Shown here piece after piece: positions 38,254 to 50,363 of a stretch of 64,000 bases of DNA. The notes under the pieces are model-generated. The model searched no databases. It was not told the origin of the DNA and worked only from the letters and a program-made list of their open reading frames with translations. This DNA is from Sycon ciliatum. Its lineage: Eukaryota; Porifera; Calcarea; Leucosolenida; Sycettidae. The first letter of the stretch is position 1. Every line of letters begins with the position of its first letter. The position numbers were made by a program, and so were the translations under genes. The DNA lies in NCBI RefSeq assembly GCF_964019385.1, contig NC_088650.1:21709502-21773501 (forward strand), read 5' to 3'.

Positions 38254-39721
38254 TTGCGACTAAACTATTCACAGCAGTGCCAAATTTTCTAGGTCACTGA
38301 ATGCGGGTGCCAGCGCCCTAGAAGCAAACTAAAAATGAAACCAATGCAACCACTGAAATTACAGCTGGGTCATGTTATAGAGAGGTACGTTGAAATTGAA
38401 AGGTCAGCACAAATGGTCAAAATCCGACATTTTCTCACCTTTCTGCCCGTTCGCAGCTCAGAAAATGATAATGACCATCCTTATCTCGTTGTGTGGCTGG
38501 ACATAGAAAATAGCACCATGAAAAAGAGCCACATATCTCTAAAGAACTCGCCCAGGGCTGCTGAAAGCTGAAAAAGAACCTATCTAGAAGTTTGGGGCTT
38601 TTTACCCGTGAATCTTCACTTTGCGACTAAACTATTCACAGCAGTGCCAAATTTTTAGGGTCACTGATTGTGGGTACCAGCGCCCTACAAGCAAACCAAA
38701 AATGAAACCAATGCGACCGCTGACATTACAGCTGGGTCATGTTATAGAGAGGTACGTTGAAATTGAAAGGTCAGCACAAATGGTCAAAATCCGACATTTT
38801 CTCACCTTTCTGCCCGTTCGCAGCTTAGGAAATGACAATGACCATCCTCATCTCGTTGGTTAGCTGGACATAGACAAGAGCACCAAGAAAAAGACCCACA
38901 TTTCTCTAAAGAACTCGCAAAGGGCTGCTGAAAGCTGAAAAAGAACCTATCTAGAAGTTTGGGGCTTTTTACCCGTGAATCTTCACTTTGCGACTAAACT
39001 ATTCACAGCAGTGCCAAATTTTTAGGGTCACTGATTGTGGGTGCCAGCGCCCTACAAGGAAACCAAAAATGAAACCAATGCGACCGCTGACATTACAGCT
39101 GGGTCATGTTATAGAGAGGTACGTGGAAATTGAAAGGTCAGCACAAATGGTCAAAATTCGACATTTTCTCACCTTTCTGCCCGTTCGAAGCTCAGAAAAT
39201 GACAATGACCATCCTCATCTCGTTGTGTAGCTGGACATAGAAAATAGCACCATGAAAAAGAGCCACATTTCTCTAAAGAACTCGCCCAGGGCTGCTGAAA
39301 GCTGATAAAGAACCTATCTAGAAGTTTGGGGCTTTTTACCCGTGAATCTTCACTTTGCGACTAAACTATTCACAGCAGTGCCAACTTTTCTGGGTCACTG
39401 AATGCGAGTGCCAGCGCCCTAGAAGCAAACTAAAAATGAAACCAATGCAACCACTGAAATTACAGCTGGGTCATGTTATAGAGAGGTACGTTGAAATTGA
39501 AAGGTCAGCACAAATGGTCAAAATCCGACATTTTCTCACCTTTCTGCCCGTTCGCAGCTCAGAAAATGATAATGACCATCCTTATCTCGTTGTGTGGCTG
39601 GACATAGAAAATAGCACCATGAAAAAGAGCAACATTTCTCTAAAGAACTCGCCCAGGGCTGCTGAAAGCTGAAAAAGAACCTATCTGGAAGTTTGGGGCT
39701 TTTTACCCGTGAATCTTCACT
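38254..39721. repeat. h-i-j-h* block
   Basis: Starts: 38254 h (TAGAAGCAAACT, ATGCAACC, GATAATGACC, TGG at 241-243), 38621 i (GGGTACCAG private; GCAAAGGGC), 38988 j (ACAAGGAAACC), 39355 h* (CCAACTTTTC, TGCGAGTGCC, GAGCAACATTTC). The h* tail GAGCAACATTTC is the c marker, linking c of the main HOR to an h-like ancestor. It forms the transition between the i-j-g module and the k-l module. Confidence 0.83.
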
Positions 39722-42700
39722 TTGCGACTAAACTATTCACAGCAGTGCCAAATTTTTAGGGTCACTGATTGTGGGTGCCAGCACCCTACAAGCAAACCAA
39801 AAATCAAACCAATGCGACCACTGAAATTACAGCTGGGTCATGTTATAGAGAGGTGCATTGAAATTGAAAGGTCAGCACAAATGGTCAAAATCCGACATTT
39901 TCTCACCTTTCTGCCCGTTCGCAGCTCAGAAAATGACAATGACCATCCTCATCTCGTTGTGTAGCTGGACATAGAATATAGCACCATGAAAAAGAGCCAC
40001 ATTTCTCTAAAGAACTCACCCAGGGCTGCTGAAAGCTGATAAAGAACCTATCTAGAAGTTTGGGGCTTTTTACCCGTGAATCTTCAATTTGCGACTAAAC
40101 TATTCATAGCAGTGCCAAATTTTTAGGGTCACTGATTGTGGGTGCCAGCGCCCTACAAGCAAACCAAAAATGAAACCAATGCGACCACTGACATTACAGC
40201 TGGGTCATGTTATAGAGAGGTACGTTGAAATTGAAAGGTCAGCACAAATGGTCAAAATCCGACATTTTCTCACCTTTCTGCCCGTTCGACACTCAGAAAA
40301 TGAAAATGACCATCCTCATCTCCTTGTGTAGCTGGACATAGAAAATAGCACCATGAAAAAGAGCCACATTTCTCTAAAGAACTCACCCAGGGCTGCTGAA
40401 AGCTGAAAAAGAACCTATCTAGAAGTTTGGGGCTTTTTACCCGTGAATCTTCACTTTGCGACTAAACTATTCACAGCAGTGCCAAATTTTTAGGGTCACT
40501 GATTGTGGGTGCCAGCGACCTACAAGGAAACCAAAAATGAAACCAATGCAACCGCTGACATTACAGCTGGGTCATGTTATAGAGAGGTACGTGGAAATTG
40601 AAAGGTCAGAACAAATGGTCAAAATCCGACATTTTCTCACCTTTCCGCCTGTTCGCAGCTTAGAAAATGACAATGACCATCCTCATCTGGTTGGTTAGCT
40701 GGATGTAGACAAGAGCACGATGAAAAAGAGTCACATTTCTCTAAAGAACTCGCCCAGGGCTGGTGAAAGCTGAAATAGAACCTATCTAGAAGTTTGGGGC
40801 TTTTTACCCGTGAATCTTCACGTTGCGACTAAACTATTCACAGCAGTGCCAAATTTTCTGGGTCACTGAATGTGGATGCCAGCGCCCTACAAGCAAACCA
40901 AAAATCAAACCAATGCGACCACTGAAATTACAGCTGGGTCATGTTATAGAGAGGTGCGTTGAAATTGAAAGGTCAGCACAAATGGTCAAAATCCGACATT
41001 TTCTCACCTTTCTGCCCGTTCGCAGCTCAGAAAATGACAATGACCATCCTCATCTCGTTGTGTAGCTGGACATAGAATATAGCACCATGAAAAAGAGACA
41101 CATTTCTCTAAAGAACTCACCCAGGGCTGCTGAAAGCTGAAAAAGAACCTATCTAGAAGTTTGGGGCTTTTTACCCGTGAATCTTCACTTTGCGACTAAA
41201 CTATTCACAGCAGTGCCAAATTTTTAGGGTCACTGATTGTGGGTGCCAGCGCCCTACAAGGAAACCAAAAATGAAACCAATGCAACCGCTGACATTACAG
41301 CTGGGTCATGTTATAGAGAGGTACGTGGAAATTGAAAGGTCAGCACAAATGGTCAAAATCCGACATTTTCTCACCTTTCCGCCTGTTCGCAGCTTAGAAA
41401 ATGACAATGACCATCCTCATCTGGTTGGTTAGCTGGATGTAGACAAGAGCACGATGAAAAAGAGTCACATTTCTCTAAAGAACTCGCCCAGGGCTGGTGA
41501 AGGCTGAAAAAGAACCTATCTGGAAGTTTGGGGCTTTTTACCCGTGAATCTTCACTTTGCGACTAAACTATTCACAGCAGTGCCAAATTTTTAGGGTCAC
41601 TGATTGTGGGTGCCAGCACCCTACAAGCAAACCAAAAATCAAACCAATGCGACCACTGAAATTACAGCTGGGTCATGTTATAGAGAGGTGCATTGAAATT
41701 GAAAGGTCAGCACAAATGGTCAAAATCCGATATTTTCTCACCTTTCTGCCCGTTCGCAGCTCAGAAAATGACAATGACCATCCTCATCTCGTTGTGTAGC
41801 TGGACATAGAATATAGCACCATGAAAAAGAGCCACATTTCTCTAAAGAACTCACCCAGGGCTGCTGAAAGCTGATAAAGAACCTATCTAGAAGTTTGGGG
41901 CTTTTTACCCGTGAATCTTCAATTTGCGACTAAACTATTCACAGCAGTGCCAAATTTTTAGGGTCACTGATTGTGGGTGCCAGCGCCCTACAAGCAAACC
42001 AAAAATGAAACCAATGCGACCACTGACATTACAGCTGGGTCATGTTATAGAGAGGTACGTTGAAATTGAAAGGTCAGCACAAATGGTCAAAATCCGACAT
42101 TTTCTCACCTTTCTGCCCGTTCGCAACTCAGAAAATGATAATGACCATCCTCATCTCCTTGTGTAGCTGGACATAGAAAATAGCACCATGAAAAAGAGCC
42201 ACATTTCTCTAAAGAACTCACCCAGGGCTGGTGAAAGCTGAAAAAGAACCTATCTGGAAGTTTGGGGCTTTTTACCCGTGAATCTTCACTTTGCGACTAA
42301 ACTATTCACAGCAGTGCCAAATTTTTAGGGTCACTGATTGTGGGTGCCAGCACCCTACAAGCAAACCAAAAATCAAACCAATGCGACCACTGAAATTACA
42401 GCTGGGTCATGTTATAGAGAGGTACGTTGAAATTGAAAGGTCAGCACAAATGGTCAAAATCCGACATTTTCTCACCTTTCTGCCCGTTCGCAACTCAGAA
42501 AATGAAAATGACCACCCTCATCTCCTTGTGTAGCTGGACATAGAAAATAGCACCATGAAAAAGAGCCACATTTCTCTAAAGAACTCACCCAGGGCTGCTG
42601 AAAGCTGAAAAAGAACCTATCTAGAAGTTTGGGGCTTTTTACCCGTGAATCTTCACTTTGCGACTAAACTATTCACAGCAGTGCCAAATTTTTAGGGTCA

Positions 42701-44492
42701 CTGATTGTGGGTGCCAGCGACCTACAAGGAAACCAAAAATGAAACCAATGCAACCGCTGACATTACAGCTGGGTCATGTTATAGAGAGGTACGTGGAAAT
42801 TGAAAGGTCAGCACAAATGGTCAAAATCCGACATTTTCTCACCTTTCCGCCTGTTCGCAGCTTAGAAAATGACAATGACCATCCTCATCTGGTTGGTCAG
42901 CTGGATGTAGACAAGAGCACGATGAAAAAGAGTCACATTTCTCTAAAGAACTCGCCCAGGGCTGGTGAAAGCTGAAAAAGAACCTATCTAGAAGTTTGGG
43001 GCTTTTTACCCGTGAATCTTCACGTTGCGACTAAACTATTCACAGCAGTGCCAAATTTTCTGGGTCACTGAATGTGGATGCCAGCGCCCTACAAGCAAAC
43101 CAAAAATCAAACCAATGCGACCACTGAAATTACAGCTGGGTCATGTTATAGAGAGGTGCGTTGAAATTGAAAGGTCAGCACAAATGGTCAAAATCCGACA
43201 TTTTCTCACCTTTCTGCCCGTTCGCAGCTCAGAAAATGACAATGACCATCCTCATCTCGTTGTGTAGCTGGACATAGAATATAGCACCATGAAAAAGAGA
43301 CACATTTCTCTAAAGAACTCACCCAGGGCTGCTGAAAGCTGAAAAAGAACCTATCTAGAAGTTTGGGGCTTTTTACCCGTGAATCTTCACTTTGCGACTA
43401 AACTATTCACAGCAGTGCCAAATTTTTAGGGTCACTGATTGTGGGTGCCAGCGCCCTACAAGGAAACCAAAAATGAAACCAATGCAACCGCTGACATTAC
43501 AGCTGGGTCATGTTATAGAGAGGTACGTGGAAATTGAAAGGTCAGCACAAATGGTCAAAATCCGACATTTTCTCACCTTTCCGCCTGTTCGCAGCTTAGA
43601 AAATGACAATGACCATCCTCATCTGGTTGGTTAGCTGGATGTAGACAAGAGCACGATGAAAAAGAGTCACATTTCTCTAAAGAACTCGCCCAGGGCTGGT
43701 GAAAGCTGAAAAAGAACCTATCTAGAAGTTTGGGGCTTTTTACCCGTGAATCTTCACTTTGCGACTAAACTATTCACAGCAGTGCCAAATTTTCTGGGTC
43801 ACTGAATGTGGATGCCAGCGCCCTACAAGCAAACCAAAAATCAAACCAATGCGACCACTGAAATTACAGCTGGGTCATGTTATAGAGAGGTGCGTTGAAA
43901 TTGAAAGGTCAGCACAAATGGTCAAAATCCGACATTTTCTCACCTTTCTGCCCGTTCGCAGCTCAGAAAATGACAATGACCATCCTCATCTCGTTGTGTA
44001 GCTGGACATAGAATATAGCACCATGAAAAAGAGCCACATTTCTCTAAAGAACTCACCCAGGGCTGCTGAAAGCTGATAAAGAACCTATCTAGAAGTTTGG
44101 GGCTTTTTACCCGTGAATCTTCACTTTGCGACTAAACTATTCACAGCAGTGCCAAATTTTTAGGGTAAATGATTGTGGGTGCCAGCGCCCTACAAGCAAA
44201 CCAAAAATGAAACCAATGCGACCACTGAAATTACAGCTGGGTCATGTTATAGAGAGGTACGTTGAAATTGAAAGGTCAGCACAAATGGTCAAAATCCGAC
44301 ATTTTCTCACCTTTCTGCCCGTTCGCAACTCAGAAAATGAAAATGACCATCCTCATCTCCTTGTGTAGCTGGACATAGAAAATAGCACCATGAAAAAGAG
44401 CCACATTTCTCTAAAGAACTCACCCAGGGCTGCTGAAAGCTGAAAAAGAACCTATCTAGAAGTTTGGGGCTTTTTACCCGTGAATCTTCACT
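39722..44492. repeat. Expanded k-l module with m- and a-like units
   Basis: Thirteen monomers: 39722 (m-like front, l-like back with GTGCATTG), 40089 (d-like left edge TTCAATTTGCG, a-like tail), 40456 k-like, 40823 l-like, 41190 k-like, 41557 as 39722, 41924 as 40089, 42291 hybrid, 42658 k-like, 43025 l-like, 43392 k-like, 43759 l-like, 44126 a-like. The k-like units share ATGCAACCGC, CCTTTCCGCC, CTGGTTGG, GGATGTAGAC and AGCACGATG. The l-like units share GTGGATGCC, AATCAAACC and GTGCGTTG. Units 40456 and 42658 share private GCGACCTAC, and 40823 and 43025 share private CACGTTGCG, so that pair was copied 2202 bp downstream. Confidence 0.87.
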
Positions 44493-44859
44493 TTGCGACT
44501 AAACTATTCACAGCAGTGCCCAATATTTTGGGTCACTGAATACGGGTGCCAGCGCCCTACAAGCAAACCAAAAATGAAACCAATGCGACCGCTGAAATTA
44601 CAGCTGGGTCACGTTATAGAGAGGTACGTCGAAATTGAAAGGTCAGCACAAATGGTCAAAATCCGACATTTTCTCACCTTTCTGCCCGTTTACAGCTCAG
44701 AAAATGACAATGACCGTCCTCATTTCGTTGTGTAGCTGGACATAGAAAATAGCACCATGAAAAAGAGCCACATTTCTCTAAAGAACTCACCCAGGGCTGC
44801 TGAAAGCTGAAAAAGAACCTATCTAGAAGTTTGGGGCTTTTTACCCGTGAATCTTCACT
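44493..44859. repeat. Isolated Y-type monomer
   Basis: It has Y markers TGAATACGGG, GGTCACGTT, GTACGTCG, a TTTACAGCTC variant of the CACAGCTC allele, and GACCGTCC. It also has private CCCAATATTTTGGG and GCGACCGCTGAAA. Its nearest relatives are in the dimer sub-array about 40 kb to the left. It separates the k-l module from the f-j module. Confidence 0.85.
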
Positions 44860-47800
44860 TTGCGACTAAACTATTCGCAGCAGTGCCAAATATTCAGGGT
44901 CACTGAATGCGGGTGGCAGCGCCCTACAAGCAAACCAAAAATGAAACCAATGCGACCGCTGACATTACAGCTGGGTCATGTTATAGAGAGGTACGTTGAA
45001 ATTGAAAGGTCAGCACAAATGGTCAAAATCCGACATTTTCTCACCTTTCTGCCTGTTCGCAGCTTAGAAAATGACAATGACCATCCTCATCTCGTTAGTT
45101 AGCTGGACATAGACAAGAGCACCATGAAAAAGAGTCACATTTCTCTAAAGAACTCGCCCAGGGCTGCTGAAAGCTGAAAAAGAACCTATCTAGAAGTTTG
45201 GGGCTTTTTACCCGTGAATATTCACTTTGCGACTAAACTATTCACAGCAGTGCCAAATTTTTGGGGTCACTGAATGCGGGTGCCAGCGCCCTACAAGCAA
45301 ACCAAAAATGAAACCAATGCGACCACTGAAATTACAGCTGGGTCATGTTATAGAGAGGTACGTTGAAATTGAAAGGTCAGCACAAATGGTCAAAATCCGA
45401 CATTTTCTCACCTTTCTGCCCGTTCGAAGCTCAGAAAATGACAATGACCATCCTCATCTCGTTGTGTAGCTGGACAAAGAAAATAACACCATGAAAAAGA
45501 GCCGCATTTCTCTAAAGAACTCGCCCAGGGCTGCTGAAAGCTGATAAAGAACCTATCTAGAAGTTTGGGGCTTTTTACCCGTGAATCTTCACTTTGCGAC
45601 TAAACTATTCACAGCAGTGCCAAATTTTCTAGGTCACTGAATGCGGGTGCCAGCGCCCTATAAGCAAACTAAAAATGAAACCAATGCAACTACTGGAATT
45701 ACAGCTGGGTCATGTTATAGAGAGGTACGTTGAAATTGAAAGGTCAGCACAAATGGTCAAAATCCGACATTTTCTCACCTTTCTGCCCGTTCGCAGCTCA
45801 GAAAATGATAATGACCATCCTTATCTCGTTGTGTGGCTGGACATAGAAAATAGCACCATGAAAAAGAGCCACATTTCTCTAAAGAACTCGCCCAGGGCTG
45901 CTGAAAGCTGAAAAAGAACCTATCTAGAAGTTTGGGGCTTTTTACCCGTGAATCTTCACTTTGCGACTAAACTATTCACAGCAGTGCCAAATGTTTAGGG
46001 TCACTGATTGTGGGTGCCAGCGCCCTACAAGCAAACCAAAAATGAAACCAATGCGACCGCTGACATTACAGCTGGGTCATGTTATAGAGAGGTACGTTGA
46101 AATTGAAAGGTCAGCACAAATGGTCAAAATCCGACATTTTCTCACCTTTCTGCCCGTTCGCAGCTTAGAAAATGACAATGACCATCCTCATCTCGATGGT
46201 TAGCTGGACATAGACAAGAGCACTAAGAAAAAGACCCACATTTCTCTAAAGAACTCGCAAAGGGCTGCTGAAAGCTGAAAAAAAACCTATCTAGAAGTTT
46301 GGGGCTTTTTACCCGTGAATCTTCACTTTGCGACTAAACTATTCACAGCAGTGCCAAATTTTTAGGGTCACTGATTGTGGGTGCCAGCGCCCTACAAGCA
46401 AACCAAAAATGAAACCAATGCGACCGCTGACATTACAGCTGGGTCATGTTATCGAGAGGTACGTGGAAATTGAAAGGTCAGCACAAATGGTCAAAATCCG
46501 ACATTTTCTCACCTTTCTGCCCGTTCGAAGCTCAGAAAATGACAATGACCATCCTCATCTCATTGTGTAGCTAGACATAGAAAATAGCACCATGAAAAAG
46601 AGCCACAATTCTCTAAAGAACTCGCCCAGGGCTGCTGAAAGCTGATAAAGAACCTATCTAGAAGTTTGGGGCTTTTTACCCGTGAATCTTCACTTTGCGA
46701 CTAAACTATTCGCAGCAGTGCCAAATTTTCTGGGTCACTGAATGCGAGTGCCAGCGCCCTAGAAGCAAACTAAAAATGAAACCAATGCAACTACTGGAAT
46801 TACAGCTGGGTCATGTTATAGAGAGGTACGTTGAAATTGAAAGGTCAGCACAAATGGTCAAAATCCGACATTTTCTCACCTTTCTGCCCGTTCGCAGCTC
46901 AGAAAATGATAATGACCATCCTTATCTCGTTGTGTGGCTGGACATAGAAAATAGCACCATGAAAAAGAGCAACATTTCTCTAAAGAACTCACCCAGGGCT
47001 GCTGAAAGCTGAAAAAGAACCTATCTAGAAGTTTGGGGCTTTTTACCCGTGAATCTTCACTTTGCGACTAAACTATTCACAGCAGTGCCAAATTTTCTGG
47101 GTCACTGAATGCGGGTGCCAGCGCCCTAGAAGCAAACTAAAAATGAAACCAATGCAACCACTGAAATTACAGCTGGGTCATGTTATAGAGAGGTACGTTG
47201 AAATTGAAAGGTCAGCACAAATGGTCAAAATCCGACATTTTCTCACCTTTCTGCCCGTTCGCAGCTCAGAAAATGATAATGACCATCCTTATCTCGTTGT
47301 GTGGCTGGACATAGAAAATAGCACCATGAAAAAGAGCCACATTTCTCTAAAGAACTCGCCCAGGGCTGCTGAAAGCTGAAAAAGAACCTATCTAGAAGTT
47401 TGGGGCTTTTTACCCGGGAATCTTCACTTTGCGACTAAACTATTCACAGCAGTGCCAAATTTTTAGGGTCACTGATTGTGGGTGCCAGCGCCCTACAAGC
47501 AAACCAAAAATGAAACCAATGCGACCGCTGACATTACAGCTGGGTCATGTTATAGAGAGGAACGTTGAAATTGAAAGGTCAGCACAAATGGTCAAAATCC
47601 GACATTTTCTCACCTTTCTGCCCGTTCGCAGCTTAGAAAATGACAATGACCATCCTCATCTCGTTGGTTAGCTGGACATAGACAAGAGCACCAAGAAAAA
47701 GACCCATATTTCTCTAAAGAACTCGCAAAGGGCTGCTGAAAGCTGAAAAAGAACCTATCTAGAAGTTTGGGGCTTTTTACCCGTGAATCTTCACTTTGCG

Positions 47801-50363
47801 ACTAAACTATTCACAGCAGTGCCAAATTTTTAGGGTCACTGATTGTGGGTGCCAGCGCCCTACAAGGAAACCAAAAATGAAACCAATGCGACCGCTGACA
47901 TTACAGCTGGGTCATGTTATAGAGAGGTACGTGGAAATTGAAAGGTCAGCACAAATGGTCAAAATCCGACATTTTCTCACCTTTCTGCCCGTTCGAAGCT
48001 CAGAAAATGACAATGACCATCCTCATCTCGTTGTGTAGCTGGACATAGAAAATAGCACCATGAAAAAGAGCCACATTTTTCTAAAGAACTCACCCAGGGC
48101 TGCTGAAAGCTGAAAAAGAACCTATCTAGAAGTTTGGGGCTTTTTACCCGTGAATCTTCACTTTGCGACTAAACTATTCGCAGCAGTGCCAAATATTCAG
48201 GGTCACTGAATGCGGGTGGCAGCGCCCTACAAGCAAACCAAAAATGAAACCAATGCGACCGCTGACATTACAGCTGGGTCATGTTATAGAGAGGTACGTT
48301 GAAATTGAAAGGTCAGCACAAATGGTCAAAATCCGACATTTTCTCACCTTTCTGCCTGTTCGCAGCTTAGAAAATGACATTGACCATCCTCATCTCGTTA
48401 GTTAGCTGGACATAGACAAGAGCACCATGAAAAAGAGTCACATTTCTCTAAAGAACTCGCCCAGGGCTGCTGAAAGCTGAAAAAGAACCTATCTAGAAGT
48501 TTGGGGCTTTTTACCCGTGAATATTCAATTTGCGACTAAACTATTCACAGCAGTGCCAAATTTTTGGGGTCGCTGAATGCGGGTGCCAGCGCCCTACAAG
48601 CAAACCAAAAATGAAACCAATGCGACCACTGAAATTACAGCTGGGTCATGTTATAGAGAGGTACGTTGAAATTGAAAGGTCAGCACAAATGGTCAAAATC
48701 CGACATTTTCTCACCTTTCTGCCCGTTCGAAGCTCAGAAAATGACAATGACCATCCTCATCTCGTTGTGTAGCTGGACATAGAAAATAACACCATGAAAA
48801 AGAGCCGCATTTCTCTAAAGAACTCGCCCAGGGCTGCTGAAAGCTGATAAAGAACCTATCTAGAAGTTTGGGGCTTTTTACCCGTGAATCTTCACTTTGC
48901 GACTAAACTATTCACAGCAGTGCCAAATTTTCTAGGTCACTGAATGCGGGTGCCAGCGCCCTAGAAGCAAACTAAAAATGAAACCAATGCAACCACTGAA
49001 ATTACAGCTGGGTCATGTTATAGAGAGGTACGTTGAAATTGAAAGGTCAGCACAAATGGTCAAAATCCGACATTTTCTCACCTTTCTGCCCGTTCGCAGC
49101 TCAGAAAATGATAATGACCATCCTTATCTCGTTGTGTGGCTGGACATAGAAAATAGCACCATGAAAAAGAGCCACATTTCTCTAAAGAACTCGCCCAGGG
49201 CTGATGAAAGCTGAAAAAGAACCTATCTAGAAGTTTGGGGCTTTTTACCCGTGAATCTTCACTTTGCGACTAAACTATTCACAGCAGTGCCAAATTTTTA
49301 GGGTCACTGATTGTGGGTGCCAGCGCCCTACAAGCAAACCAAAAATGAAACCAATGCGACCGCTGACATTACAGCTGGGTCATGTTATAGAGAGGTACGT
49401 TGAAATTGAAAGGTCAGCACAAATGGTCAAAATCCGACATTTTCTCACCTTTCTGCCCGTTCGCAGCTTAGAAAATGACAATGACCATCCTCATAGCGTT
49501 GGTTAGCTGGACATAGACAAGAGCACCAAGAAAAAGACCCACATTTCTCTAAAGAACTCGCAAAGGGCTGCTGAAAGCTGAAAAAAACCTATCTAGAAGT
49601 TTGGGGCTTTTTACCCGTGAATCTTCACTTTGCGACTAAACTATTCACAGCAGTGCCAAATTTTTAGGGTCACTGATTGTGGGTGCCAGCGCCCTACAAG
49701 GAAACCAAAAATGAAACCAATGCGACCGCTGACATTACAGCTGGGTCATGTTATAGAGAGGTACGTGGAAATTAAAAGGTCAGCACAAATGGTCAAAATC
49801 CGACATTTTCTCACCTTTCTGCCCGTTCGAAGCTCAGAAAATGACAATGACCATCCTCATCTCGTTGTGTAGCTAGACATAGAAAATAGCACCATGAAAA
49901 AGAGCCACATTTCTCTAAAGAACTCGCCCAGGGCTGCTGAAAGCTGATAAAGAACCTATCTAGAAGTTTGGGGCTTTTTACCCGTGAATCTTCACTTTGC
50001 GACTAAACTATTCGCAGCAGTGCCAAATTTTCTGGGTCCCTGAATGCGAGTGCCAGCGCCCTAGAAGCAAACTAAAAATGAAACCAATGCAACTACTGGA
50101 ATTACAGCTGGGTCATGTTATAGAGAGGTACGTTGAAATTGAAAGGTCAGCACAAATGGTCAAAATCCGACATTTTCTCACCTTTCTGCCCGTTCACGGC
50201 TCAGAAAATGACAATGACCATCCTCATCTCGTTGTGTAGCTGGACATAGAAAATAGCACCATGAAAAAGAGCCACATTTCTCTAAAGAACTCGCCCAGGG
50301 CTGCTGAAAGCTGAAAAAGAACCTATCTAGAAGTTTGGGGCTTTTTACCCGTGAATCTTCACT
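44860..50363. repeat. f-g-h-i-j module with 9-monomer (3303 bp) duplication
   Basis: First copy: 44860 f, 45227 g, 45594 h, 45961 i, 46328 j, 46695 h*, 47062 h, 47429 i, 47796 j. Second copy: 48163 f, 48530 g, 48897 h, 49264 i, 49630 j, 49997 h*, then divergence. The two f units share TATTCGCAGCAG and AATATTCAGGG. The two g units share ATTTTTGGGGTC, GAAAATAACACC and GAGCCGCATTTC. The two h* units share TGCGAGTGCC and CTACTGGAATT. The second h* switches after CTACTGGAATT (near 50101) to a Y-type CACGGCTC (by 50194), ending the duplication inside that monomer. Units 49264 and 49997 also carry single-base changes (CTCATAGCG; GGTCCCTGAATG). Confidence 0.88.
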
